Origin: Sipunculus nudus
Lineage: Eukaryota; Annelida; Sipuncula; Golfingiida; Sipunculidae
DNA length: 64,000 bases
Assembly: GCA_026874595.1 (NCBI GenBank)
Contig: CM049318.1
Location: 30,782,956-30,846,955, forward strand
Direction of reading: 5' to 3'
In this document: one piece after another, positions 36,870 through 47,347 of the stretch
How positions within the stretch are numbered: the stretch's first letter is position 1
How the letters are laid out: every line of letters starts with the position of its first letter
The notes under the pieces: model-generated
Seen by the model: the letters and a program-made list of their open reading frames with translations, nothing else
The model's database searches: none
Told to the model about the DNA's origin: nothing
Program-made: the position numbers and the translations under genes

Positions 36870-37005
36870 TCACTTGACAGGGTTGGGTAGGGACACGTCT
36901 ATTAATGTATAGAGCGGTTCGAATTTGATTCCGATAAGTGTATAATTTAACGTGGTCAGTCCGTCTTCTCTGAAATGGGCCGGGCGGGTCTTGATAGCTT
37001 CAGCG
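36870..37005 (-). CDS. Gene B exon 6 (C-terminus and stop)
   Basis: Acceptor atatttcag. Encodes AEAIKTRPAHFREDG, LTTLNYTLIGIKFEP and LYTLIDVSLPNPVK, then TGA at 36872-36870. The stop lies inside TGACGTCA, which gene A reads in another frame, so this tail is shorter. Confidence 0.92.
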
Positions 37006-39377
37006 CTGAAATATCAAATTACAGAAAGGTTTAGCTTTCCCGACGGGAGAAGAGTATGATCATAAGACAAGCAAGGCAGTTATCGGAAGCTCTTGATGGT
37101 TGTTCTTAGCCAAAGGATATCAGATTTATCCATTGGTTTGGGATCAATTTTGCTAATGTACGCATCTTTTCCTGCAGAACTCTTTCATTTTCATCTTCCT
37201 CCTAACTTGTTATTTTGTCCAGTTTCTGGTAAAGACTTACAGTCTGCTGTAAAATTTGAAATGTGATATCCAAAACTACGATGTCTGCATGCTGCCTAGA
37301 GCATCTGATCCTTGACATTTTGTCACAAAGTTTCTTGCTCAGAGTAGAGATACACAAAAAGAGTACAGGGAACCGTTGTGGATTTATAAATGTAGAGGTG
37401 GGGGTTTATAGTCTGATATCACCGACGATGTCAGTCTCACCCTTTACATTTAACCTTCCTGGTCTTTCGGGCCTGTTCATTCCTGGTATTTTTATGAGCA
37501 CTATGGCGGAGCACGAAACCAAAGCTGATATATAAGCCGCTGGAGAGTTATTCATTCAACATTTGCTTTCAACCTGTGACCAATACTCATTTGTACCTGG
37601 GTCAGGAGAGCGCACCCTTTTGGTAAAGACTTTGGCTACGAGTCTTAGACGCCGGTCAGAAGGGGACGCGAACCCACAACCGTGCAGTCACAAGTCCAGC
37701 GTCCTAAACATTACACCATTGCGTTCCACACCCTCCTCATAGTGTCGGATATGTTTAACAGGTTTATCCTTCTCTTATGTGAAACAGGACTTGTTTCTAC
37801 AAAAATAAACCTTCCCCACGATCGTGGCCACTCAGGGTAACGGCCAAGTATTGTATCATGTGGGCCAGCATTGCCAGAGACTCCGACAGGAACTTAATAA
37901 TTAAGGATAACATATTTTTCTTTCATCTGATCTTATGTGAAATAACATGTACGATTTTTACATGAACACTTAGTGTCAATGAGAGCCACCAGGTATCTTT
38001 GTATGATAGAAAAAGTTGATTCTTAATCAAATTAGTCCCCATCCATTTATTTCAAAATTCATGTCTAAAAAGTGATGACACCCTGGCGTATTATAGATTA
38101 AGCAGACTTACAATACCCTCATGCATCCTTGTTTGAATTAATATTAGTTCGTTTTCAACAGTTAATAGACATATTACATATTCACTTGTATTTTTTTTAA
38201 AACAAATAATTTACATTTTCTTCATTTATTTCTGATTTTGTTCAATGATTTTTTGTCATTAATTTTATTACGGCAAGGTATTCTAGAGTCGTCCTCTTCA
38301 CTGCCTTTGCCGATAATTAAAGTTCTGTCTCACCATCAATCACTGTCACTTCGGACCACGTGAGAGACACTGCGTGCCCAGCTCCTATCATTCTACTGCT
38401 GGCTCAGCTCCGGAGTACACGTGTTTAAACTTCACATCCCTATCTGCTGCCACACCCTTACTGAGGGTGTGTCAAGCTCTTGCCTTACTTAGGCTTTTTA
38501 CATCAAGTAATTTTGCTTGCTGATTATTGCTGATGAAAATCAAGAAACAGCCTCTGGATGTGCAGATAATGCAGGTGGTACATCTCAGCCTACAAATGCT
38601 ACATTACGTAGCCTGGAACAGCCAATGGCTGAGATGAAAGATGCTTTTGTTAGCTTCAGTCTACTCATGGCTACAAAAGCTGATGGACAACCACCTGCAA
38701 AAAGCGTAGGATTGAATGCAACCTATCAACTTCTAAAGAACAAGGAAAAGCCTTGTCTGAAGTTGAAAGTGATCATGCTGATGTTTATCATGATGATGTT
38801 CATGATGATGATGACATCAGTGTACTCCTGCGTTCAAAAAGAGCTGATGGGATTGAAGCTGGATGTTCTAAAGCTGGTGGCACATGGGATGATTTACAAG
38901 AATCTATCGATAATGATCTGGATGATGAAGAATTGTGTTGGCCCAACATTGTCCCAAAACTGGCAGAAATTTACAATAAAAAGTTCTCCAAACATCTGTC
39001 AAGAGAACTTTTGATTTTTCCCAACTCCTTTACCTCTTGAGGCCAATGAAACGTTCAATATGATAGGAGCTGGACACGCAGTGTCTCTCACGTGAATCCT
39101 CCTTTCCAGTATGATGGTGCGATAGAATCTCTATCGAACTTCAACTTTCAGGTAAGTCTCGTTTAATTTTATAATTACTTTTGTGCTACTTTTGGTGAAA
39201 ATAACAAAGAAAATGAGAGTAAAACAGAATTACATATACTTACTTCTCTGGGATGACAGGGCTGTCTCTCTTGTGTGGTATCATTGTATAGCGGGACACA
39301 GACCTCGGAAAGCGAATCGACCCATTATATATACTATGAACCCTGAAAAGATAAATGAATAAAGATAAATATATTGG

Positions 39378-39440
<63 letters not shown>

Positions 39441-39605
39441 CTCCATCATGCGGTACGGCTCAAAGTAGGGCTTTCTGCGTTTACTTGACCGGAGGATGAA
39501 CGTTGCTGAAAATGGACTTCTGAGTGTGTAGTGAGAAGTTCGATTGAAACATTGAGACGCATGCCCTGTGTGTGTATATTTCTATATAAATATGCGTGTG
39601 TGTAC

Positions 39606-39661
<56 letters not shown>

Positions 39662-42600
39662 GGAGAGAGAGAGAGAGGGAGAGAGACAGACAGACAGAAA
39701 GGGAGAGACCCGGGAATAAGTGACGTGACAATGTCCCTCGCAGGGCAAAATTCACAGGTCACGGTTCAGTGCGCCAGGACGCCCATATTGTGTACCAGTG
39801 TCAAAAGACGGCTAAGTATGGCGACGCGTGCCTGAAGAGTCGAGTTAAAAAGCTCTGTATTAAAGAGAGACATTCCAATATTTTGATAGAGTTCCAGAAC
39901 TGTCAGGATATTCGTTATGGACATATTTGTTTCGCCTCGTGGTGAAGGTATAAATATTCAGAAAGGTCTGATCACGATATAATAAAACGCATTAAAATGT
40001 CTGAATAGGTTGTGGATGCATTAACTGCATAAAAACACTAGACATTTAATATTGCCAGTACTAATACAACCAGTATATGAATATTATAAACATTACAATA
40101 CAGCAAAATATCTTTATCATGGTACCTGAAAGAAACAGGATATACCTGTGATACATGTCGTCGTCTTCTCCGCCCCAACCATAGTAGCGGTTAGAAAATC
40201 CATTTACTGACTCAAACTGCTCGGATGTGAAAGCCGTCGCCCCGCCGAACACATTATCATAAATCAATCTGAAAAAAAGGTGATATGTAGCCTATTTTGA
40301 CTGTTACAAACGTGAATAACGTGGATTATTTTTTGATGTTATTCATATTTTGATAAATTCTTTTAAATTTCGTTGACAAACACACTAATTTCATACAGTA
40401 GGATATTTCTCACACGTGTTATAGTAAAACAGTACAGGTATTGTGTTTCAAATCATCCGAATGGCCGATTGTCCTGTTTAATTTAGATGTACCTGTCACT
40501 TCTAAACTAGCCGATATGTGCTATACTGCCAGCCTTCAGGTAAACCTCATAATTACAAATGTAGACAGTGATGCGGCCAATTTATACTTCTCCCCGGCAA
40601 GTCATTCGGACGTAAGGGGCATAAAATATCACTGGTTAGACAAATAGACTTGTTTGATATCTACCGTGTCATACTCTACACTTTTAGAATTTATTGGCAT
40701 TTACCATGTCATCAGACAAACCTTTAGACTTGAGAGTTGTATACCGCGTTATCAACGACATTTGGACTTGAAGAGTATCTACCGTGATAGTATCTACATT
40801 TTCATACTTGGGAGGTATCAACCATGTCTACAACCATGTCTATACCAAGCAACAGTCTCATTTCCTAAATTTTAGGATAAGGGACGTATAGCGTGTCCTA
40901 GGCTAAACTGTAATACTTGACGGTATCAGCGTACCTTGTGGTCGGTAAGGCAAAGGTTATATATACTGTGTCATTTGTAAGTCCGTTCCTGACATTATCA
41001 CGGACATGTATATTAATTTTATCACAATGGAAGTTTGATGATAAGACGTTCTATACCTGTATCTAAACTTCTGTACCAGGAAACCGACGTGTCGAGGTTT
41101 ATTACCGCAGATGTAGATATTCCTGTCATCTTCGGGAAGCATGTCGACATCATGGAATATAAAACAGTCAAAATGTCCCATGTTCTTAGCTTGAACGTAG
41201 CCAGTATTCATGATCATTGCCTTGTTAAACAGCTGCGGCCATTTCTGAAAATAGGGGACTTATGATCAATGGTCTATTTTATATCTGCGCTGAAAACTGC
41301 AAACTTTATGACGTCACTGATTAAACGCTTTGTTTAATGTGATAAATGATCCGAATAGTAAATCCAGATCGGAGGCACAGCCGACTAATTATTTCTACGT
41401 ATCATTAATTTGTTTATATTATAATAGGTGTATAAAGAATTTTGTTAACTGACAAAATAAATGATGTATGTGTTATCATCTCATCTGAGCTACTTAAGGA
41501 TTAAATCAATGAAAAGTTCTGACGGTGGAAGAAAAAACGCTGGAACAAAAGGCTTTTATAAAATTTTATAAATATGTAGGTCATGGTGGAATTTTGGCTT
41601 TGAGTACAATTTTTTAACTGTTCATTGCAGCATATAACAAACGACTGCAACATCCGACAAACACATGAGTGATGAGAAATTGTACGGAAATTATGATCTA
41701 ACCTGCAATAAATTGCATAAATTAAGGTAAATATACAAATATTAATAAAAGCTCATCTCACCTGTTGAACAAGAAATATTCTATAAGAGAGTTGCTGTCG
41801 TTGTAGAAATGAATGTATGTGATTGAGAAATGGTAATAGCTGCGAGGCACGGTTCATATAAGGCACGATGATAGCGACTTGGTAACGAGGTGAACATCTT
41901 ATCGGCGTCCATATCCCACCTGACGTCACTTCCGGATTTTCCTGTTTTATTCTTGTAATGGATTTATTGATCCGCCATTTTGGTGCCCGGTATCCGACTA
42001 CAACGGAAAATGACAATTAACCGATATTGCCCAACCACAGACGTTAAAAACAACTAGACAAGTTGTCTGCGGTCTGATTTATACCTACACCTGGACTCAA
42101 ACCCTGGTGCGTGTGCCACACAAATATATTGTGTGCGCGGTTCAACAACTCCGTGGCTAAACAACTGGCGAGCGCTGCTTGCTGGAACAAATATTTTACC
42201 TTTTACCCGAAATCAAAATCCATTCATAATGTTATTTGTGAATTGTTAATCAACAAACAAATCAAAATAACCAACTAAAAAAGAAACAATGAAAACATAA
42301 TGGTTGAGAATTCGCTTTTATGCAAGCACCAAAGAAGCAGGGTCTTGGGAGATGACACAAGATTGGTGAATGTGGACCGCTTCTGTGGCTCAGGGGTAGA
42401 GCATAGGACTCAAAGCCAGGATATGGTGAATCTCAGTCGAGGGGTGTGATTTTCACGGTTGGTACCCACCTAGCGTCATACTGACCCTCTGGCATTACGA
42501 CCAGATTACCTGGAGCCAGAGTGTCATGACATCTACGTCTGAGGATCGCATTATAAGGCCTTATGAAGATGCAAATATTTTCGTCATTTCTGACAACGCT

Positions 42601-43725
42601 TCAAAGGCTACAGGTACACTATCAATCAACATAAATCAGACCATTCGTTAGCATTTTTGTGTACTTTCAAATAATACCAAATATGAGCGAGAAAAATTCC
42701 TATTTTAACCCGGCACATTGGTAAACCCCTCGGCATTTTTGTTGAATTGATGACCGCATGAACACAAGCATGGCTCGCACGGGTCACAGGACGCTGGCAA
42801 CTTGCAGGCGACACAAGAAATGACCCGTGTCCATGGAGACGGTGTTTCAGTTTGGGTTGCGAGCTCACATATATACTTCTGAGTTTATTTACCATTCTAA
42901 GCATAATATTGAGATTATGGGCCGTTTACCACAATATGAATGCAACCAGATGCAAGACCACTGCGATACATTCCTCCATATTACTGGTATCACGACTCGA
43001 GTAGGCTTACCAGCCCAATTATCCGATTGCCTACTGAGTAGGGTTGTCACGGCTAGTACCCACCCAGGATGAGCGCTCTACAGGCTTTATAAGGTAGATC
43101 AGAAAAAAAAAGAATTTTAAAATTTTGAAATAAATTGATATCAGTGAACATGAAATTTGATTAATATTAATGTTTGTTTTTAATGTGATTTGGATTCATT
43201 ATTAGTTTCAGAGATATTTAAGAAAAACTACTCTTGAATTTGAGTGAACTGGGCTCAGGATAAGCACAAAAAACTGTGACCAGCAGATGCCTTTATGTAA
43301 AGGCTGTGTTTCACTCACAAACGAATGCGCCTTTCGGGGGTTCCTCGATGGTACGACCCAGCAGTGGGGACGATTACACACCAAGTGCCCGCAGGTGCAC
43401 TACTCACCGGGCCTGCTTGACACCATATGAAATGAAAGGAATCGTGTGATACTGCCTTGTCACCTAGTCCAAAACCTAATTGGAATTCTGCAGATGAACA
43501 TATACGTAGTTAAGTTAGAATTAAAAAAAAGACACATTTACCGCCATCAAAATACTTTAAAAAAGTTTCGTGAATGTGCGATTATTCCTCAATTGTGTAT
43601 ATACTGTGTGATTATTCCTTCACTGAGTATATACTGACTGTTCAGCATGTCATATCGCTCCGATGTATGTATATAACACGGAAGAAAAACAACACTGTAA
43701 ATCCTAGTCTCTAGGCCATAGAGCA

Positions 43726-43784
<59 letters not shown>

Positions 43785-45291
43785 AGGTAATGAAGGTTCA
43801 GCCTTATAAATCCTCTCAGTGGCGTAACTAGAGGAGTCTCCGAGGGGGCAGCTTGCCCCAACGGACCCTCAGAAACGGGAAGCGGGAAAATCGGACAGGG
43901 GAAATAGGAAGGAAAGAAAGGAAAGAAGGGAAGAGGGAAGAAGAGAAAAGGGAGGAAGAAGAAAACGAAGGTAAAGAAAAGGAAAATAAAAAAAAGGATA
44001 AAAAGAAGGAAGAATAAAGGCAAGGAAAGGAAAGAAAGAGAACGAAAAAGGAGAAAGGGAAGGAAGAAGAGAAGGAAGGAAAAATATGAGGAAGGAGTGA
44101 AAAGGAAGCTAATAAAAAGATGAAAGGGCTTATGAAAAAAAACAATAATCATCTAACTAAAAAAAGCGGTATCCTGGCAGGCCTAAATTATACGCTCTGA
44201 ACATAGCGCGTGACCTCCTGGTGACCTTCCACTCACACGCTGTGAGAAATAGCAGGATTCTTCAGGTTCGGCAATGTGCCAAACAGCAAGTTTGCGCTGG
44301 ATAAAGTAAAATTCTGATTGGCTCTGCGTTTAAGCAAATCTGCAGAACTGGTAGAAGAATTCTGATTGGCTTAGCTTGTAAACAAACACTGCTGTGCCCT
44401 CGGCAAGTTCGTGTAGCACTGCATGAGCGGAAATATGAAGACAGCGGGGGATATCTGACCTTAGGCCACACTAGCAAGTTAGTATAGAGACTGTGTTGAA
44501 AGATGAAGATTGCATCGTGTGAATTCCAACGGGGGGTGGAAAAAAGATTGTGCTACGAAGCGCTTTCCACCGGAGTGCAACGTGACCGGTATCTCGAAGA
44601 ACATCCGATTGTGCTTGGGATACCTGCAATGGGATTGGTAAAATTTTACGCAGGGGGAATTCCACAGAGACAGCACCGTCTGGTGGCCAAATTGACCGGC
44701 AACCGCGGTTTACTGCAGCGGATAGTGTAGCGAATAGTTGAGCATAGTGTACCCGCTGCTAATGGAGCGTAGCCTACATTATAATTATTGTTATTAATAC
44801 TAATAAAGGAGTGGGAAACACTTTAGCTCAACTGGTATAGAATCGGGAAACCTCTTGAGTCTTGCCCCCCGGAAGGTCAGGTCTGGTTACGCCCCTGAAT
44901 CCTCCGTGTTTCGCATGAGTAACCATATAAGATGAATCTACTTACGCTACAAATGCTCTTCCATAAAGCCGAGTACATACAGGTGAGCGTGTACACATGT
45001 CTACAAAGGACAGAGCTCGGTCGCTGTTTATTTTAGTCTCTGCGAACCCCTTTTCATATCAATACTGGCCAGGCTGCGATTATCTTTTAAGTGCAGTGCA
45101 GGCCTCTCTCCGAAACGTCTATTATAACCTGAGCGTGTCGTAAAGGTTTATTACGTTTCCTGATATATTAGCCACATACTACACGTGATAAAGATATGTG
45201 CAACTTCTGAATTTGATCATGGGGACTTATTCTCAGCTGTTTTGACAATAAAGTTGACTAAATGGGAAGTTGGGATTTACCAAATTCATAT

Positions 45292-45322
<31 letters not shown>

Positions 45323-47141
45323 AATATATATATATCATATAAATATATAGTTCAACCAAACTGTTCCGGAAATTCAGTGTATCTCATGACTTTTCGGGGA
45401 GTATCCTGGTCACTGTGTCGTAGGTATTTGTCACACACTTTAGTGCAGAGAACTGTCATAGATCTTCAGTGAACCGTCATATGTCTTCGGTGGACCCTAC
45501 CAGATCCTCATTTAACCATTACAGGTCTTCAGTGTACCGTCGCAGATCTTCAGTAAAACGTCTGAGATATCCAGGAAACCTTCTTGGATCTGCATAGAGA
45601 ACTGTATCTGATCTTCAGTGAGTTGAATGAAATCTTATGCGAACGTTATCAGATCCCCAGTGAGCTGTATCTGTGCACTGAAGCATATCTTCAGCTAACT
45701 GTCGCATAATGTAACTGAACTGTTTCTGACCTACCTTGTCTTTTTATTTTTTTAACTGCAACGATTTACTTACAGGGATCATTAATGGAGCTAAAGATGT
45801 TATGACGCAGAATATAAAAATCGTATCTTATATTAGTTAAACTTATTCCATAACGTGAAGCAGTGTATAGCAGGCCTGTCTGCCATATGAGACGTACAGG
45901 TAAGGCGCTCTCTCCGAAACTGTACGTCCTATATAGAGATAAGAAGATGCGATAACCGTCGATAATACCACCCGCTGTTCTAGCATGAGCTGCCTCGTAA
46001 AATGAATCAACTTAGGTGATTCCTGGTGGTGACATCCAGCCTTTTGCAAGGGGAAAGCTCAAGTACTCCGCTCTCTTAGTAACATTAAGTATAATTATTG
46101 GCGTGAAAAAGCATAAGCCCGCAGATGAAAAAGATTGTTTGAGCAGTGACCTAGTAGAGTTCGAGTGCAAGTCCAAGTCCAGGCAACCCATGTCCAAATC
46201 ATCCTTATTCGAGTCCAAGTGATTTGGAGCTCAAATCCAAGTTCAGTATAAATCTTCTTCATACAAGGAATTAAAAAAAAGATAGTATGTGAATAGGCCC
46301 CTTTAAGCTCTTATAACCTGTATACACGTCATAATAGGTCTCTGTGTTCTCATAAATAGTAAAGTGGGGCCTCCCTGATAAAGATAACATATAAAACATA
46401 ACGCGGAATTTACATGTATATGTAAAAAGGTTCTTTCACATGCGCGTACTCTAATGATCAGGCCACAAGATAACACCCTGACGTTAACCTTTTATTTTAT
46501 CGTTACAATACCATCACTGATAGAGCTAGCGAACCGTGGAGCGACGCCGACTCATCCTCCCGATGAAACAATATCTTGATGTATCAATCAGGACTCCGTA
46601 TTGTTGTCATGGTAACGCGATATCAGTTAAGGTGTGTAATAAAACCACATAAATGTATCAGTATTGTATGTGCAGCTTACCATAAACCAGACTGTACTGA
46701 CTAACTTTGTGGATAGATTCATAAAGTACCGTCATCAAAGTTCAAATGAGGGATACTTCGGGTTTCAATTTAATGAAATCACGTACCTAATTTTGCCCAG
46801 TCACATGGACATAGCGTTCTGCTTGATTTTGCGGCTAATACATCCGAGCGGGCACAGAAATCCTTGATGAATTCCTGGTAGTCCATACTGGATAGTTCCC
46901 ATCGCATCAGCTGAGCCGGTTTTATTAGCGGAATTTTACCAAATTTTTTAACAACAATGCCACTGTAGGCTTGACTCTTCTTTCTGATTTCTTCTTCTGA
47001 CGTAAACATATTCGGAGAGTAACTCACATGGGTTGCATTCTTCGAGGTCAAGAATGAGTCCAGTTGGTGATGGATAAACTTGTATAAAACCACTCCGACG
47101 AATATAAGCAGTGCGAAGCTCCTCCGCACAGTCGAAGCCAT
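36870..47141 (-). CDS. Beta-1,4-galactosyltransferase-family gene B (complete, 6 exons)
   Basis: Tandem paralogue of gene A in the same orientation. Exons in coding order are 47141-46787, 41997-41762, 41244-41057, 40268-40146, 39342-39244 and 37005-36870. They join in frame to give 378 residues. Seen: signal anchor at about residues 8-24 (SFALLIFVGVVLYKF), CPC motif, AIIVPYMNRASQLLPFL, FHDVDMLPEDDRN (DVD at 229-231), FGGATAF with Val 266 before FGG, GWGGEDDD, MIPH (Met 321, His 324) and EDGLTTLNY...PLYTLIDV. Two family positions differ from gene A: the Arg of PYRNR is Met here, and the residue after DDDMY is His rather than Arg. No stop or frameshift was seen. Probably a Golgi transferase of GlcNAc-terminated glycans. 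The 1st intron is 4.8 kb and carries a hAT-like element and SINE fragments. Confidence 0.92.
37575..37735 (-). mobile_element. tRNA-derived SINE, second family
   Basis: On the minus strand it reads TGGTGTAATGTTTAGGACGC (A-box-like), CTGGACTTGTGACTGCACGG and GTGGGTTCGCGTCCCCTTCT (B-box). Spacing is that of a tRNA gene, but the stems are not complete. The head differs from the SINE at 50055-50411. Lies in the last intron of gene B. Confidence 0.65.
38332..39125 (+). mobile_element. DIRS-like gag fragment between inverted repeats
   Basis: Inverted repeats of 35 bp with one mismatch lie at 38357-38391 and 39061-39095 (CACGTGAGAGACACTGCGTG then CCAGCTCCTATCAT). Weaker similarity continues outward for about 25 bp. 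Between them the plus strand is open, with a shift of frame near 38750. The first part is TSQPTNATLRSLEQPMAEMK. The second has an acidic stretch and DDEELCWPNIVPKLAEIYN then KKFSKHLSRE. This resembles the region before RT in gag-like proteins of DIRS retroelements, which also have inverted repeats. No RT or tyrosine recombinase is present. Lies in the last intron of gene B on the opposite strand. Confidence 0.5.
39244..39342 (-). CDS. Gene B exon 5 (MIPH metal ligand)
   Basis: 99 nt, acceptor cttttcag, donor gtaagt. Encodes VHSIYNGSIRFPRSVSRY then TMIPHKRDSPVIPEK. Confidence 0.92.
39381..39439. repeat. (TA)n microsatellite
   Basis: About 58 bp of TA. Confidence 0.95.
39463..39870 (+). repeat. 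Repeat shared with 30165-30430
   Basis: Similar blocks GGGCTTTCTGCGTT, GGAGGATGAACGTTGCTGA and GTCAAAAGACGGCTAAGTA, split by the (TA)n(GA)n tract at 39607-39705. Confidence 0.5.
39607..39705. repeat. (TA)n(GA)n microsatellite
   Basis: TA repeats pass into about 80 bp of GA with a few interruptions. The SLSLSLS and RERERE frames over it are artefacts. Confidence 0.95.
40146..40268 (-). CDS. Gene B exon 4 (GWGGEDDD motif)
   Basis: 123 nt, acceptor ttttcag, donor gtatat. Encodes LIYDNVFGGATAFT, EQFESVNGFSNRYYG and WGGEDDDMYHR. Confidence 0.93.
40645..40860 (+). repeat. Minisatellite with GACTTG...TATCTACCGTG units
   Basis: Diverged units of roughly 35-40 bp containing (G/A)ACTTGA(A/G)AG(T/A), (G/T)TAT(C/A)(T/C)ACC(G/A)(T/C)G and (T/A)CATTT(G/A/T)GA. 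In gene B intron 3. Unit length is an estimate by eye. Confidence 0.55.
41057..41244 (-). CDS. Gene B exon 3 (DVD metal-binding motif)
   Basis: 188 nt, acceptor ttttcag, donor gtatag. Encodes KWPQLFNKAMIMNTGY, GHFDCFIFHDVDMLPEDD and CGNKPRHVGFLVQKFRYR. Confidence 0.93.
41762..41997 (-). CDS. Gene B exon 2
   Basis: 236 nt, acceptor gttgtag, donor gtgaga. Encodes VGYRAPKWRINKS, NPEVTSGGIWTP, AIIVPYMNRASQLLPFL and LQRQQLSYRIFLVQQ. Confidence 0.92.
42380..42540 (+). mobile_element. tRNA-derived SINE head, truncated
   Basis: CTTCTGTGGCTCAGGGGTAG (A-box), CATAGGACTCAAAGCC and CTCAGTCGAGGGG, followed by TTTTCACGGTTGGTACCCAC. Same head as 50055-50411. Confidence 0.75.
42640..42960 (+). repeat. Repeat shared with 51600-51950
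   Basis: CATTTTTGTTGAATT(G/T) and CTGACCGCAT or GATGACCGCAT, AAGCATGGCTCG and ATTGGTAAA(C/T)CCC occur in both copies, followed by CACAATA near the end. Type unknown. Confidence 0.5.
43015..43500 (+). mobile_element. tRNA-derived SINE, split copy
   Basis: Head part CACGGCTAGTACCCACCCAG then GAGCGCTCTACAGGC at 43048-43090. After about 200 bp of unrelated sequence the body resumes (AAAGGCTGTG..., GCGCCTTTCGGGGGTTCCTC, CAGCAGTGGGGACGATTACA), followed by the tail CCTTGTCACCTAGTCCAAAA and GGAATTCTGCAGATGA. Confidence 0.65.
43728..43784. repeat. (TA)n microsatellite
   Basis: About 56 bp of TA just outside the hAT-like element. Confidence 0.95.
43895..44150. repeat. Purine-rich (G/A) tract
   Basis: About 250 bp almost entirely of A and G on the plus strand (GGAAGG, GAAAGG, AAGAAG units). 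The Phe/Ser-rich frame on the other strand is an artefact. Confidence 0.9.
44200..44790 (+). mobile_element. Interspersed element nested in the hAT-like element
   Basis: Inverse relative of 29590-30165: CTTCCACTCACACGCTGTGAG, two ATTCTGATTGGCT blocks, GCAAGTTAGTATAGAGACTG, GGAATTCCACAGAGACAGCA and a variable stretch ending AATAGTTGAGCATAGTGTA. No protein recognised. Confidence 0.6.
45292..45350. repeat. (CATA)n/(TA)n microsatellite
   Basis: CATACATA then interrupted TA. Confidence 0.9.
45435..45710 (+). repeat. Minisatellite with AGATCTTCAGTGAACC units
   Basis: About nine diverged units of roughly 27-30 bp with the pattern (A/C)AGATCTTCAGT(G/A)(A/T)ACC or AACTGT. Lies in gene B intron 1. 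Confidence 0.65.
46787..47141 (-). CDS. Gene B exon 1 (start, signal anchor, stem)
   Basis: ATG at 47141 (MASTVRRSFALLIFVG). Ends LCPCDWAKL with donor gtacgt, phase 1. The last third (DFIKDFCARSDVLAAKS) is nearly the same as in gene A, while the stem is less conserved. Confidence 0.9.
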
Positions 47142-47320
47142 GGACCAGTTGTGATGAGCCTATATCAATAAATGTACAGGTACCATGTAATTCCGCTGCA
47201 TCCTTTGTGTTTGGGGCCATAGAAATCAATTACTCGGTTAATATATGGGAGAGAGAGAGAATCTACCTTCGTTCCACTTCTTTATAGTCTATATTTACCC
47301 TCTAAATATAGGGCCTCCGA
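47142..47320 (-). promoter_or_regulatory. 5' flank of gene B
   Basis: Probable 5' UTR and proximal promoter. Its sequence (TGTACAGGTACCATGTAATT, CCTTTGTGTTTGGGGCCATA, AAATCAATTACTCGGTT) is repeated with changes at 47375-47495, and resembles the flank of gene A. No core promoter motif could be fixed. Confidence 0.45.
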
Positions 47321-47347
47321 TGAAGGGGTCGGGGTATGGTTGGGGTG

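Larger units (their letters stand above)
43817..44897. mobile_element. hAT-like non-autonomous element (1.08 kb)
   Basis: Ends CAGTGGCGTAACTAGA and, inverted, TCTGGTTACGCCCCTG. The flanking 8-mers are AATCCTCT (43809-43816) and AATCCTCC (44898-44905). CAG-type ends with an 8-bp duplication are the mark of hAT transposons. Inside are a purine-rich tract (43900-44150) and a second repeat (44200-44790). No transposase. Confidence 0.75.
41998..46786. other. Gene B intron 1 (4.8 kb)
   Basis: Carries SINE fragments (42380-43500), a microsatellite, a hAT-like element, and a minisatellite (45435-45710). No host exon was recognised inside it. Confidence 0.75.

Noticed and set aside
39531-39762. RERERE and SLSLSL open frames
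   Set aside because: Products of the (GA)n microsatellite.
43727-44152. 141-codon Phe/Leu/Ser-rich open frame on the minus strand
   Set aside because: Low-complexity purine tract read in reverse, plus a TA microsatellite.
155-47141. TGACGTCA sites in exons 2 and 6 as CRE regulatory sites
   Set aside because: They are within coding sequence conserved between paralogues, so protein coding explains them.
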